Source of the DNA: Miniphocaeibacter sp964345925
GTDB taxonomy: Bacteria > Bacillota > Clostridia > Tissierellales > Peptoniphilaceae
Assembly: GCA_964345925.1 (NCBI GenBank)
Contig: CAYFSP010000001.1
Location: 1 to 64,000, forward strand
DNA: 64,000 nt
Reading direction: 5' to 3'
Shown here: piece after piece, positions 43,710-52,876 of the stretch
Layout of the letters: each line of letters begins with the position of its first letter
Position numbering within the stretch: the stretch's first letter is position 1
The notes under the pieces: generated by a model
What the model saw: the letters and a program-made list of their open reading frames with translations, nothing else
What the model was told of the DNA's origin: nothing
Database searches by the model: none
Made by a program: the position numbers and the translations under genes

Positions 43710-44810
43710 ATGAGAGTAATAGTAACAGGTGGAGGTACTGGAGGACATATTTATCCAGCAGTATCCATAATAGAAGAGCTGAAAGATAAAGAAGAAAATA
43801 TTGAAATATTATATATTGGAAAGAAACAAAGTCTAGAAGAAAAGATAATAAATGAATTAGGATATGAATTTAAAGGAATAAGAGCTGAAGGTTTACCTAG
43901 AAAAATTAATAAAAAATCCTTTATAATGGCAAAAGAGTTAATTGCAGGTTTAATGGAATCGAAAAAAATTATAAAGGAATTTAAACCCGATTTTGTAGTA
44001 GGAACAGGTGGTTTCGTTACAGGACCTGTACTTTTTATGGCATCTAGACAAAAATATAATATATATTTTCATGAGCAAAATAGTTATCCAGGTATAACAA
44101 ACAAAATATTATCTAGATTTGCAAACAAATATTTTGTTACTTTCAAAGAGAGTATAAAGTATTTCAAAAATCAGGATAGAGCAGTTGTAACGGGAAATCC
44201 CATTAGAAATAAATTTAAAAATATTGATTCTTTAAGGAAGAGTACAATTGAAGAATATAGCCTAAATCAAGAGGTTAAAACAGTATTTTCCTTTGGAGGA
44301 TCAAATGGTGCAACTATTCTAAATGAAAATATATTGAATTTAATAAATAATATAGATTTTTCTAAGGAATTTCAAATTATCCATGTAACGGGAATAAGTC
44401 ATTATGAAGATTTTATGAAAAAACTTGAAAATACAAATAATAACACCGTTAAAATTTTCCCTTACTTAGATGATATACAAAAAGCTTATAGTGTAGCTGA
44501 TTTAGCAATAACAAGCTCTGGTGCAATTACATTGGCCGAATTGGCATTTTTAGGGCTTCCAAGTATATTGATTCCAAAATCATATACAACTGAAAATCAT
44601 CAAGTACATAATGCTAAAGAATATGAGAAAAATAATGCTAGTAAAGTCATATTGGAAAAGGATTTGAACTATAGAGGACTGTATAAAGAAATAACGGAAA
44701 TTACTAATAATGAAAAATTGTTAATCAGTATGAAAGAATCCGTAAAGGTTTTAGCTACACCAAATGCAGCTAAAGACATAGTTGAAGGTATATTAAAGGA
44801 TATAATATGA
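43710..44810 (+). CDS. murG: UDP-GlcNAc transferase MurG
   Basis: 366 residues, two Rossmann-like domains. TGGGTGGHIYPAVSI at the N-terminus binds lipid I, and FSFGGSNGA, TSSGAITLAELAFLGLPSILIP and ENHQ..NA in the C-terminal domain bind UDP-GlcNAc. It makes lipid II at the inner face of the membrane. It overlaps ftsQ by four bases (ATGA). Confidence 0.95.
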   Translation: MRVIVTGGGTGGHIYPAVSIIEELKDKEENIEILYIGKKQSLEEKIINELGYEFKGIRAEGLPRKINKKSFIMAKELIAGLMESKKIIKEFKPDFVVGTGGFVTGPVLFMASRQKYNIYFHEQNSYPGITNKILSRFANKYFVTFKESIKYFKNQDRAVVTGNPIRNKFKNIDSLRKSTIEEYSLNQEVKTVFSFGGSNGATILNENILNLINNIDFSKEFQIIHVTGISHYEDFMKKLENTNNNTVKIFPYLDDIQKAYSVADLAITSSGAITLAELAFLGLPSILIPKSYTTENHQVHNAKEYEKNNASKVILEKDLNYRGLYKEITEITNNEKLLISMKESVKVLATPNAAKDIVEGILKDII

Positions 44811-45529
44811 GAAAAGCTAAAAGAAGAAAAAAGAAAGAAAAAAATATAATAATTATATGTATTTTTGTATTTATTATTAGCACATCTATAATAACTTTAA
44901 TAATATGTCAAACCCATAGTTATTTTAATATAAAAAACATTAATATAACTGGAAATAAAAAAATGGACAAGAATGAATTAATAAAAGAAACAAATAGTTT
45001 AGGAAAAAATATTTTTAGATTAAATAAAGAAAAAGTAAAGAAAAACTTAGAAAAAAAAGAAATATTAAATATAGAAGTAAATAAAAAATATCCAAATGAA
45101 CTTGATATTAAGATATTAGAAAACTACAATATAGGATATTTAGAGAATGGAGAAGAATATATTTATATAGATACTCTAGGAGATATTCAAAAAGAAAATT
45201 ATACAGAAATTGAAAATATGCCAGAGATTAAGGGCATAGATATAAAGTTGTTAAAAAAGTCTAAGAATATATTTAAAGATGAAAATATAAAAAAAATCAT
45301 AAATGAAGTTCAAAACAATAATATAGAATTAATAGAATATGATTTTTCCAATAAGGACAATATTAAATTAAAAACAAGCAATTTAGATATTTCTTTTGGA
45401 AATACGACAGATATATCAGAGAAAATTCAAGTTTTAAAGACAACATTGAAGAATATTGGTATTAATGATACAAAAAACTATAATATAGATATTAGAAATC
45501 TAGAAAAACCTTTACTGATTGAAAAATAG
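44807..45529 (+). CDS. ftsQ: Cell division protein FtsQ/DivIB
   Basis: 240 residues. A very basic N-terminus (KAKRRKKKEK) is followed by one membrane helix (about 14-35) and an extracellular POTRA domain (about 40-110: FNIKNINITGNKKMDKNELI and VNKKYPNELDIKILE). The rest is the DivIB beta domain, here short. It stabilises FtsL at the division site. It ends the mraY run; a 334-base gap without a gene follows. Confidence 0.87.
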   Translation: MRKAKRRKKKEKNIIIICIFVFIISTSIITLIICQTHSYFNIKNINITGNKKMDKNELIKETNSLGKNIFRLNKEKVKKNLEKKEILNIEVNKKYPNELDIKILENYNIGYLENGEEYIYIDTLGDIQKENYTEIENMPEIKGIDIKLLKKSKNIFKDENIKKIINEVQNNNIELIEYDFSNKDNIKLKTSNLDISFGNTTDISEKIQVLKTTLKNIGINDTKNYNIDIRNLEKPLLIEK

Positions 45530-45863
45530 AGATTATAGATATATAAATATATTTTAAATATATACTTAAAGTACAGTAAATCTAAGAAAACAAACAATAA
45601 AATTAATATATCGAAGTAAACAGAAGATAAAAAATATTTTAAATAATAATATTTTTTAAAAAATAGAAATAATTATACTATTAATATATAATAAAGTGCT
45701 GGTTTATATGTATATAATTTAAAATGGTAAAAATATTATACTTTAAATACAAAAAAGATGAAGTTCCAACAAGGAGATAGACTTAAGATATTAAGGTTTT
45801 ATAATAGTTGAATTTGAAATATAATAAAGAATAATGAGATAAATAACAACGTGGAGGAAAATT
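45530..45863 (+). other. AT-rich intergenic region before ftsZ
   Basis: 334 bases with no gene I can support. It is extremely AT-rich, with near-palindromic runs around 45541-45566, and contains several TATAAT-like hexamers (for example 45800-45805 and 45820-45825), none with a good -35. It very likely holds the ftsZ promoter(s), in the place where ftsA would be expected. The only good ribosome-binding site is GGAGG before ftsZ itself. Confidence 0.6.
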
Positions 45864-46955
45864 ATGAGTTTTGAGATGGAAGTAACAAATAATGATGATA
45901 TGGCAAAAATAAAAGTAGTAGGTGTTGGTGGTGGTGGTAATAATGCCATTATGAGAATGTATGAGAATGGATTAAATGGAGTAGAATTCATTGCAGTTAA
46001 CACTGACAAACAAATATTAACTACTAGTGATATTGAAAATAAATTACAGATTGGTGAAAAGCTTACTAAAGGTCTTGGAGCTGGTGCAAATCCTTCAGTA
46101 GGACAAAAGGCTGCAGAAGAGAGTAGAAACGATATTGTAGAAATGTTACAAGGCGCTGATATGGTATTTATTACTGCAGGTATGGGTGGAGGAACTGGTA
46201 CTGGTGCTGCTCCTGTAGTTGCTGAAATTGCTAAAGAGTTAGGTGTTTTAACAGTTGGTGTAGTTACTAAGCCATTTGCTTTTGAAGGAAGAAAAAGACA
46301 GTTACAAGCTGAACAAGGTATTGAAGCTTTAAAAGATAAGGTAGATACTTTAGTTATTATACCTAATGATAGATTATTACAAATAGCAGAGAAGAGAACT
46401 ACAATGGCAGAGGCTTTCTCTATGGCTGATGAAGTGCTTATGAACGGTATAAAGGGTATATCCGATTTAATCGCTGTTCCAAACTTAATTAACTTAGACT
46501 TTGCAGACGTTAAAGCTATTATGTATGATCAAGGTATTGCACATATGGGTATTGGTATTGCTACTGGTGAAAACAGAGCGGTTGAAGCTGCAAGACTTGC
46601 AGTTAAGAGTCCACTACTAGAAACTTCTATTGATGGAGCAAAAGCTGTTCTAATCAACGTTACAGGTTCTGATTTAGGATTATTTGAAGTTAATGAAGCT
46701 TCAGAGTTGATAAGAGAAGCTGTTGATCCAGATGCAAATATTATATTCGGTGCTGGTATTGATGAATCATTAAAAGATGATATTAAGATTACAGTTATAG
46801 CTACAGGATTTGACGAAAAACTAGGTAGAAATATTATTTCAGGCGGAAATTCAGATAGTAAGGATAAAAAAGCTGAAGATGGTAAGGGCGAAGGTTCAGA
46901 ATATAAATCAGACGACTTAGAAATACCATCATTTTTGAAAAAAAGAGGTTTTTAA
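45864..46955 (+). CDS. ftsZ: Cell division protein FtsZ
   Basis: 363 residues. The tubulin-type GTPase core has GVGGGGNNAI near residue 15 and the G-loop GMGGGTGTG at 106-114. A short linker precedes the conserved tail DDLEIPSFLKKRGF, which binds FtsA, SepF or ZapA-type partners. It forms the division ring. Codon use is visibly less AT-biased than in neighbours, as expected for a highly expressed gene. It has a strong GGAGG site and lies three bases from nrdR. Confidence 0.97.
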   Translation: MSFEMEVTNNDDMAKIKVVGVGGGGNNAIMRMYENGLNGVEFIAVNTDKQILTTSDIENKLQIGEKLTKGLGAGANPSVGQKAAEESRNDIVEMLQGADMVFITAGMGGGTGTGAAPVVAEIAKELGVLTVGVVTKPFAFEGRKRQLQAEQGIEALKDKVDTLVIIPNDRLLQIAEKRTTMAEAFSMADEVLMNGIKGISDLIAVPNLINLDFADVKAIMYDQGIAHMGIGIATGENRAVEAARLAVKSPLLETSIDGAKAVLINVTGSDLGLFEVNEASELIREAVDPDANIIFGAGIDESLKDDIKITVIATGFDEKLGRNIISGGNSDSKDKKAEDGKGEGSEYKSDDLEIPSFLKKRGF

Positions 46956-46958
46956 TTT

Positions 46959-47405
46959 ATGAGATGTCCATTTTGTAATTCAACAAATACAAAAGTAGTG
47001 GATTCTAGACAGGTGGACTCAGAGACTTCTATTAGAAGAAGAAGAGAATGTAACGATTGTAAAAAAAGATTTACAACTTATGAAAAATATGAAATAAATT
47101 CTTTAATAGTAATAAAAAAGAATAAGGAAAGAGAAACTTTTAATTCAAACAAAATCTTAAAGGGAATGATTAGGTCTTGTTATAAAAGAAAAGTTCCAGT
47201 GGAAGTTTTGGAAGAAGCTACAAAGGAAATAGAAATTGAGGTAAATCATTTAAATCTAAAGGAAATTCCATCTTCAGTTATTGGAGAACTGATTATGGAA
47301 AAACTTAAGGAGATAGATAAAGTTGCTTATGTAAGATTTGCTTCAGTATACAAAGAATTTCAAGATGTTAATTCATTTTATGATGAAATTGAAAAAGTTA
47401 AATAG
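46959..47405 (+). CDS. nrdR: Transcriptional repressor NrdR
   Basis: 148 residues, full length. The zinc ribbon has C3 and C6 (MRCPFC) and C31 and C34 (CNDC), with RRRRECNDCKKRFTTYE typical. An ATP-cone domain occupies about 46-136. It represses ribonucleotide reductase genes in response to dATP/ATP. Placement directly after ftsZ may tie its production to division. A terminator follows. Confidence 0.96.
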   Translation: MRCPFCNSTNTKVVDSRQVDSETSIRRRRECNDCKKRFTTYEKYEINSLIVIKKNKERETFNSNKILKGMIRSCYKRKVPVEVLEEATKEIEIEVNHLNLKEIPSSVIGELIMEKLKEIDKVAYVRFASVYKEFQDVNSFYDEIEKVK

Positions 47406-47413
47406 TATTAGTT

Positions 47414-47453
47414 AAACACCCTAGTTTAATACGATTAGGGTGTTTTAATTTTA
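47414..47453 (+). terminator. Intrinsic terminator after nrdR
   Basis: A 10-bp stem (47414-47423 with 47436-47445) has a 12-nt loop and a T-rich tract. Confidence 0.8.
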
Positions 47454-47504
47454 TTATTATTCTTAAATGTGGTAAAATGCTAATAAATATTTTTAGGAGT
47501 AGAT

Positions 47505-48818
47505 ATGGATTTATTTGAATATAGTAGAAAAAAAAATGCTAAAAAAAATGCACCATTGGCAGAAAGGGTTAGACCAAAAAAAATAGATGATTTTTATGGA
47601 CAAGAACATATATTATTTCATAATAGTCCTTTAAATAGGCTTATTAAAATTGATAGAGTTGGTTCGTTAATACTATATGGTCCTCCTGGAACAGGAAAAA
47701 CTACGTTAGCAATGGTTATTTCCAATAGTACCAATAAGGTTTTTGAGAAATTATCGGCTGTAACTTCTGGTGTTAAGGATATAAAAGAAGTGGTTTCTAC
47801 TGCCAAAACAAATTTGGATTTATATAATAAAGAAACTATATTATTTATTGATGAAATCCATAGATTTAACAAATCTCAACAAGATGCTTTACTTCCTCAT
47901 GTGGAGAATGGCTTGATTACATTAATAGGTGCTACAACAGAAAATCCATATTTTGAAGTTAATTCTGCACTTTTATCAAGATGCAAGATAATTCAATTAA
48001 AAAGTCTTTCAAATGAAGATATACTAAGAGCTTTAAAAAGAGCATTGCACCTTAAGGACGGATTAAAGGAATACAATGTACATGTGGATGATGACACATT
48101 GATGCTTATAGCAAATTTATCATCTGGAGATGTGAGAACTGCTTTAAATAGTTTAGAAATTGCAGTTTTATCCACTGACCCAATAGAAGATAAAATAGTA
48201 TTAAATGAAGACATTATAAAAAATTCATTTATTAGTTCTTCAAATTTGTATGATAAGAGTTCAGATTATCATTATAATACCATTTCTGCTTTTATTAAAT
48301 CGATGAGGGGTTCTGATCCTAATTCTGCTATACTTTATCTGGCTAAAATGATAAAATCGGGAGAGGATCCTAAATTCATTGCAAGAAGAATGGTTATATT
48401 TGCATCGGAAGATATTGGAAATGCAAATCCAGAAGCACTTGTTGTAGCTAATGCAGTATTTCGAGCTGTTGAAATAATAGGAATGCCAGAAGCCCAGTTA
48501 AATTTGGCTCAGGGAGTAATTTATTTAGCAACATCACCTAAAAGCAATAAATCATATATCGCTATAAAAGATGCTTTAAAAGATTTAGATAAAAATCCTA
48601 ATTTGGATATACCTAAATATCTGTTAGACGCTCATTACAATGGTGCAAAAAAACTAGGAAGTGGAATAGGGTATAAATATCCTCATGATTATGATAATTC
48701 CTATGTGAATCAGAGATATTTCCCAACTAATTACAGTGAAAGGGAATATTATGAACCAACGGATAATGGATATGAGGTTGAAATAAAAAAATATATGAAA
48801 AAGTTAAAGGAGAGTTAA
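47505..48818 (+). CDS. rarA: Replication-associated recombination protein RarA (MgsA)
   Basis: 437 residues. The AAA+ ATPase has GPPGTGKT at 59-66 and Walker B FIDEIHRFNKSQQDALLPHVE, a RarA hallmark, then GATTENPYFEVN and LSRC. The C-terminal oligomerisation domain contains ASEDIGNANPEAL and GIGYKYPHDY. It acts at stalled replication forks. AGGAG precedes the ATG; asnS begins right after its stop. Confidence 0.95.
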   Translation: MDLFEYSRKKNAKKNAPLAERVRPKKIDDFYGQEHILFHNSPLNRLIKIDRVGSLILYGPPGTGKTTLAMVISNSTNKVFEKLSAVTSGVKDIKEVVSTAKTNLDLYNKETILFIDEIHRFNKSQQDALLPHVENGLITLIGATTENPYFEVNSALLSRCKIIQLKSLSNEDILRALKRALHLKDGLKEYNVHVDDDTLMLIANLSSGDVRTALNSLEIAVLSTDPIEDKIVLNEDIIKNSFISSSNLYDKSSDYHYNTISAFIKSMRGSDPNSAILYLAKMIKSGEDPKFIARRMVIFASEDIGNANPEALVVANAVFRAVEIIGMPEAQLNLAQGVIYLATSPKSNKSYIAIKDALKDLDKNPNLDIPKYLLDAHYNGAKKLGSGIGYKYPHDYDNSYVNQRYFPTNYSEREYYEPTDNGYEVEIKKYMKKLKES

Positions 48819-50204
48819 ATGATTTTATTAAGAGATTTAAATGCAGATGTAGAAAAATACATCGATAAAGATATTGAAATAGCAGGTTGGATAAAAAACT
48901 CAAGATTTCAAAAAAACTTAGGCTTTATAGAGTTAAATGACGGTACGCAGTTTACTCCAATACAAGTAGTTGTTGAGTCTTCTTTAGATAATTATGAAAA
49001 AGTAAGCAAATTATTTTTAAGTTCTGCTATTATTGTCAAAGGAAAACTAGTTAAAACACCAAATGCGAAACAACCCTATGAAATACAGGCAAAGGAGATA
49101 TTTTTAGAAGGGGAATCCACAGATGATTATCCATTACAAAAGAAGAGGCATACATTTGAATTTTTAAGAACTATTCTACATTTAAGATCAAGATCCAACA
49201 CGTTTAATGCAGTGTTTAAGGTTAGATCTGAATTAAGTTATGCAATTCATAAATTCTTTAACGATAGAGGATTTGTATATGTTCATACACCTATAATTAC
49301 GTCATCAGATGCTGAAGGTGCTGGTGAAATGTTTGAAGTTTCAACATTGGATTTAAATGATTTACCTAAAGACGAAGATGGAAATGTAGATTTTACGAAA
49401 GATTTCTTCGGTAAGAAGACAAACTTAACAGTAAGTGGTCAATTACAAGTTGAATCATTTGCTATGTCCCATAGAAATGTATATACATTTGGTCCAACTT
49501 TTAGAGCAGAAAATTCGAATACATCAAGACATGCAGCAGAATTTTGGATGGTTGAGCCTGAAATTGCATTTGCAGACTTAAAGGATGTTTGTGATCTAGC
49601 GGAGGATATGATTAAATTTCTAATAAATTATGTATTAGAAAAATGTCCTCAAGAAATGAACTTTTTCAATAGTTTTATAGATAAGGGATTAAAGGAAAGG
49701 TTATTAAATGTAGCTAATAGTGAATTTAAGAGAATAACATATACTGAAGCCGTAGACATATTAATAAAATCAGGTGAAAAATTTAGCTATCCAGTAAAAT
49801 GGGGTATCGATTTACAAACAGAGCACGAAAGATATATTTCAGAAAAAATTGTAAAAGGACCTGTATTTATTACAGACTATCCAAAGGAAATTAAAGCTTT
49901 TTACATGAAGTTAAATGAAGATCAAAAAACAGTAGCTGCTACTGATTTACTTGTTCCAGGAATAGGAGAGATAATTGGTGGAAGTGAAAGAGAATACAGA
50001 TATGATACATTAAAGGAAAAAATCATTGATGCAGGATTGAATCCGGAGGATTATGATTGGTATTTAGACCTTAGAAAATATGGTGGTACAAGACATGGTG
50101 GATATGGATTAGGATTTGAGAGAATGCTTATGTATGTAACAGGTATGACAAATATAAGAGACGTAATGCCTTTCCCAAGAACTGTAGGGCATTGTGAATA
50201 TTAG
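48819..50204 (+). CDS. asnS: Asparaginyl-tRNA synthetase
   Basis: 461 residues. An N-terminal OB-fold anticodon-binding domain (about 18-100) is followed by a class II core with VHTPIITSSDAEGAGEMFEV, FRAENSNTSRHAAEFWMVEPE (motif 2) and GGYGLGFERML (motif 3). The insertion pattern matches AsnRS rather than AspRS. It charges tRNA-Asn in the cytoplasm. No gap separates it from rarA, and no T-box precedes it. Confidence 0.95.
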   Translation: MILLRDLNADVEKYIDKDIEIAGWIKNSRFQKNLGFIELNDGTQFTPIQVVVESSLDNYEKVSKLFLSSAIIVKGKLVKTPNAKQPYEIQAKEIFLEGESTDDYPLQKKRHTFEFLRTILHLRSRSNTFNAVFKVRSELSYAIHKFFNDRGFVYVHTPIITSSDAEGAGEMFEVSTLDLNDLPKDEDGNVDFTKDFFGKKTNLTVSGQLQVESFAMSHRNVYTFGPTFRAENSNTSRHAAEFWMVEPEIAFADLKDVCDLAEDMIKFLINYVLEKCPQEMNFFNSFIDKGLKERLLNVANSEFKRITYTEAVDILIKSGEKFSYPVKWGIDLQTEHERYISEKIVKGPVFITDYPKEIKAFYMKLNEDQKTVAATDLLVPGIGEIIGGSEREYRYDTLKEKIIDAGLNPEDYDWYLDLRKYGGTRHGGYGLGFERMLMYVTGMTNIRDVMPFPRTVGHCEY

Positions 50205-50233
50205 TTGACTTTTATAATAATAGATATTATAAT
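50205..50233 (+). promoter_or_regulatory. Promoter of the infC-rpmI-rplT operon
   Basis: TTGACT (50205-50210) and TATAAT (50228-50233) are exactly 17 bp apart, starting on the base after the asnS stop. The predicted start, near 50240, gives a leader of about 138 nt. Confidence 0.85.
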
Positions 50234-50239
50234 GATTAT

Positions 50240-50377
50240 TGTTGAATAAGTAGAGTTATCCGCTCTCACCTTATCATATACATGAATAAGGTAATAATAG
50301 AATTACTATACATTAGATATGTAATTTTGGCGGGTATTTCTACCTGCCATTTTTTTGTACATATGGAGGTGTATATT
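50240..50377 (+). promoter_or_regulatory. infC operon leader with attenuator (L20-leader type)
   Basis: The leader contains an early hairpin region (AGAG/CTCT, and ACCTTAT at 50268-50274 with ATAAGGT at 50286-50292) and a terminator: GGCGGGTA (50329-50336) with TACCTGCC (50341-50348), followed by ATTTTTTT. This is the arrangement of the L20-responsive leaders of Firmicutes, in which ribosomal protein L20 promotes termination. The exact fold should be checked against the L20 leader family model. Confidence 0.75.
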
Positions 50378-50893
50378 ATTAAAGAATTACAAATTAACAA
50401 TGAGATAAGATCAAAAGAAGTTAGATTGGTCGATGCTCAAGGTGAGCAAAGAGGTATAGTACCTATAAGAGAAGCATTAGAATTAGCTAGAGAAAGTAAC
50501 CTGGATTTAGTAAATGTTGCTCCTACAGCTAAACCACCAGTTTGTAAAATTATTGATTACGGTAAATACAAATATGAAACAATAAAGAGAGAAAAAGAAT
50601 CTAGAAAAAAACAGAAAATTGTTAATGTTAAAGAGGTTAGATTATCACCAAATATAGATACTCATGATCTTAATGTTAAAGCTACTAGAGCAAACAAATT
50701 TTTAGCTAATGGTGATAAGGTTAAAGTATCTGTTAGATTTAGAGGAAGAGAATTAGGACATACAGCAATAGGTAAGGATGTACTTAACAAATTTGCTGAA
50801 TTAACGAATGAAAATGGAACAGTTGAAAAAAGACCTGCCATGGAAGGAAGAAGCATGGTAATGATACTTAATTCATCTGTTGACAATAAATAG
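50378..50893 (+). CDS. infC: Translation initiation factor IF-3 (ATT start)
   Basis: 171 residues if begun at ATT 50378. The frame is open from much further upstream, but that part is leader. The in-frame ATG at 50363 overlaps the ribosome-binding site GGAGGTG (50365-50371) and cannot be used; ATT at 50378 is six bases beyond that site, and translation then begins with KELQINNEIR, the normal IF-3 N-terminus. A rare AUU start is the classic way IF-3 limits its own synthesis. The N-domain (VRLVDAQGEQRGIVP) and C-domain (VKEVRLSPNIDTHDLNVK, RFRGRELGH) are complete. It helps choose start codons on the 30S subunit. Confidence 0.95.
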   Translation: MKELQINNEIRSKEVRLVDAQGEQRGIVPIREALELARESNLDLVNVAPTAKPPVCKIIDYGKYKYETIKREKESRKKQKIVNVKEVRLSPNIDTHDLNVKATRANKFLANGDKVKVSVRFRGRELGHTAIGKDVLNKFAELTNENGTVEKRPAMEGRSMVMILNSSVDNK

Positions 50894-50903
50894 GAGGGTT
50901 ATT

Positions 50904-51095
50904 ATGCCAAAAATGAAAACTCATAGAGCTTCTGCGAAGAGATTTAAAAGAACAGGAACTGGTAAATTAAGAAGATTTAAAGCTTTTAAAAGTCACTTAA
51001 CTGCTAAGAAATCACCTAAGAGAATTAGAAATTTAAGAAAAGGTGCTTTAGTTAGTAAGGGAGATCAAAAAAGAATCAATCATATGATTCCATAA
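50904..51095 (+). CDS. rpmI: 50S ribosomal protein L35
   Basis: 63 residues, begun at ATG 50904 behind GGAGGG. MPKMKTHRASAKRFKRTGTGK and a basic middle are diagnostic. A longer frame from 50880 starts inside infC. It lies between infC and rplT as in nearly all bacteria. Confidence 0.97.
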   Translation: MPKMKTHRASAKRFKRTGTGKLRRFKAFKSHLTAKKSPKRIRNLRKGALVSKGDQKRINHMIP

Positions 51096-51118
51096 GAATA
51101 TATTAGGAGGAATTACAA

Positions 51119-51469
51119 ATGGCAAGAATTAAACGTGGAGTTACAGCACACGCTAAACATAAAAAAGTATTAAAAGCGGCAAAGGGTTATTACGGATCAA
51201 AATCAACATTATTCAAGACTGCTAATCAAGCAGTTATTAAGTCAATGACTTATTCTTATATTGGTAGAAAAAGAAGAAAAAGAGACTTTAGACAATTATG
51301 GATAGCTAGAATTAATGCAGCTTCTAGACAAAATGGCTTGAGTTATAGCAAGTTTATGCATGGATTGAAAAAGGCTAATATCAATATGAATAGAAAAATA
51401 CTATCTGAAATGGCAATAAACGACCCAACAGCATTTTCAAAATTAGTAGAAGTTGCTAAAAACGCTTAA
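51119..51469 (+). CDS. rplT: 50S ribosomal protein L20
   Basis: 116 residues, full length. MARIKRGVTAHAKHKK, KGYYGSKSTLFKTA and WIARINAASR are typical. It binds 23S rRNA early in 50S assembly and in Firmicutes represses this operon through the leader upstream of infC. AGGAGG precedes it. A terminator begins on its stop. Confidence 0.97.
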   Translation: MARIKRGVTAHAKHKKVLKAAKGYYGSKSTLFKTANQAVIKSMTYSYIGRKRRKRDFRQLWIARINAASRQNGLSYSKFMHGLKKANINMNRKILSEMAINDPTAFSKLVEVAKNA

Positions 51470-51491
51470 ATCCCATAACTGGGGTTTTTTT
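51468..51491 (+). terminator. Intrinsic terminator after rplT
   Basis: A 7-bp stem (51468-51474 with 51481-51487, one T-G pair) has a 6-nt loop and a run of seven Ts. Confidence 0.75.
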
Positions 51492-51528
51492 GCTTTATAC
51501 CATAAATTTTCAAACTGGAAGTGATTAA

Positions 51529-52869
51529 TTGAAGAGTTTAAGGAGAAAAAGAATTATAGATAATCCTTCTCTATACTTGGTTTTAGGTTTTCTATTAGTA
51601 ATATTAGTAGGTAGTTTCTTGTTGATGTTACCTATATCATCTGCTGATGGAACTGTAAGTAATTATTTGGATTGTCTCTTTGTCTCTACTTCAAATGTTT
51701 GTGTAACAGGATTAACGACGGTTGTAACCGCAACCCATTGGAGTACTTTTGGACATATAGTAATAATTTTATTAATACAAATTGGTGGTCTTGGTATTAT
51801 GACAATGACAACTTTAATGGCATTAATATTAGGAAAGAGAATTACATTATCTTCAAGACTTGTCATTAAGGAACAATTGAGTACTGATAATATGAAAGGA
51901 CTAGTTAAATTAATAAAATATGTTTTAGTATCCACTTTTATTATTGAACTAGTAGGGGCAATATTACTATCTTTTACCTTTGTTCCAGAATTTGGTGCAA
52001 AAGGTATTTGGTATAGTATATTTCATTCAATCTCCTCATTCTGTAATGCGGGATTTGATATATTAGGAGCTGAAAGTCTATCTCCTTATAAAACTAATGC
52101 AATGGTAATACTACCAGTTGTATTGTTGATAATACTTGGTGGACTAGGCTTTAATGTATATATGAATATTACAGCTTATAAATTCAATTTCAAAAAATAT
52201 TCATTACATTCAAAAATTGTATTAATTGGAACGGCATTTCTATTAATATCTGTAGCATCATTAATATTTTTTATAGAGTATGATAATGCAAGTACTTTAA
52301 AAAATTTAAGTTTAAAAGATAAGACATTGGCTTCTTTTTTTCAATCCACTACACTTAGGACTGCAGGTTATTTTTCAATAGACCAAGCATCTCTAAAAGA
52401 TAGTAGTGTAATTATAGGAATAATAGCCATGTTTATTGGTGGAGCACCAGCAAGTACAGCAGGTGGATTAAAAATAACCACAATAGCATTATTGATAATC
52501 ACTGTTATAAATGAAATAAAAGGAAATGAAAATATAGTTGTATTTAAGAAATCCATACGATTTGAAGCGGTAAAAAAAGCTGTTACAGCATTTATGATAT
52601 TTACATTTTGGTTTTTATTTGTATCCATAATTATTATAATAATAGAACCATTTGATGCATTGGATATTTTTTATGAAGTGATATCAGCAGCTGCTACAGT
52701 TGGGATTACAAGGGGAATAACTCCAGAGCTTACAACTGTTTCGAAAATATTGTTAATACTTACAATGTACTTAGGAAGAGTTGGAATGGTAACCTTACTG
52801 TTTGCATTTTCAAATAACAAGAAGAAAAAGCAGTATAAAGAATCTTATGGAAATATAATTTTAGGATAG
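51529..52869 (+). CDS. ktrB: KtrB-type potassium transporter subunit (TrkH family)
   Basis: 446 residues, TTG start behind GGAAGTGAT. Four membrane-pore-membrane units are visible, with filter glycines in VCVTGLTT, SFCNAGFD, TLRTAGYF and ATVGITRG. This is the K+ (often Na+-coupled) channel-like subunit in the cytoplasmic membrane. KtrA, its gating ring, is encoded seven bases downstream. No promoter stands out in the short gap after rplT. Confidence 0.93.
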   Translation: MKSLRRKRIIDNPSLYLVLGFLLVILVGSFLLMLPISSADGTVSNYLDCLFVSTSNVCVTGLTTVVTATHWSTFGHIVIILLIQIGGLGIMTMTTLMALILGKRITLSSRLVIKEQLSTDNMKGLVKLIKYVLVSTFIIELVGAILLSFTFVPEFGAKGIWYSIFHSISSFCNAGFDILGAESLSPYKTNAMVILPVVLLIILGGLGFNVYMNITAYKFNFKKYSLHSKIVLIGTAFLLISVASLIFFIEYDNASTLKNLSLKDKTLASFFQSTTLRTAGYFSIDQASLKDSSVIIGIIAMFIGGAPASTAGGLKITTIALLIITVINEIKGNENIVVFKKSIRFEAVKKAVTAFMIFTFWFLFVSIIIIIIEPFDALDIFYEVISAAATVGITRGITPELTTVSKILLILTMYLGRVGMVTLLFAFSNNKKKKQYKESYGNIILG

Positions 52870-52876
52870 GTGGAAT

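Noticed and set aside
45541..45566. Near-palindrome of A and T upstream of ftsZ as a replication or regulator site
   Set aside because: In DNA this AT-rich such symmetry is common by chance, and no DnaA-box-like sequence accompanies it.
45758..45811. 17-codon frame (MKFQQGDRLKILRFYNS) upstream of ftsZ
   Set aside because: There is no ribosome-binding site and it is too short to separate from chance.
50282..50377. N-terminal extension of IF-3 from ATG 50282
   Set aside because: It covers the leader hairpins and terminator, has no ribosome-binding site, and is unlike any IF-3 N-terminus.
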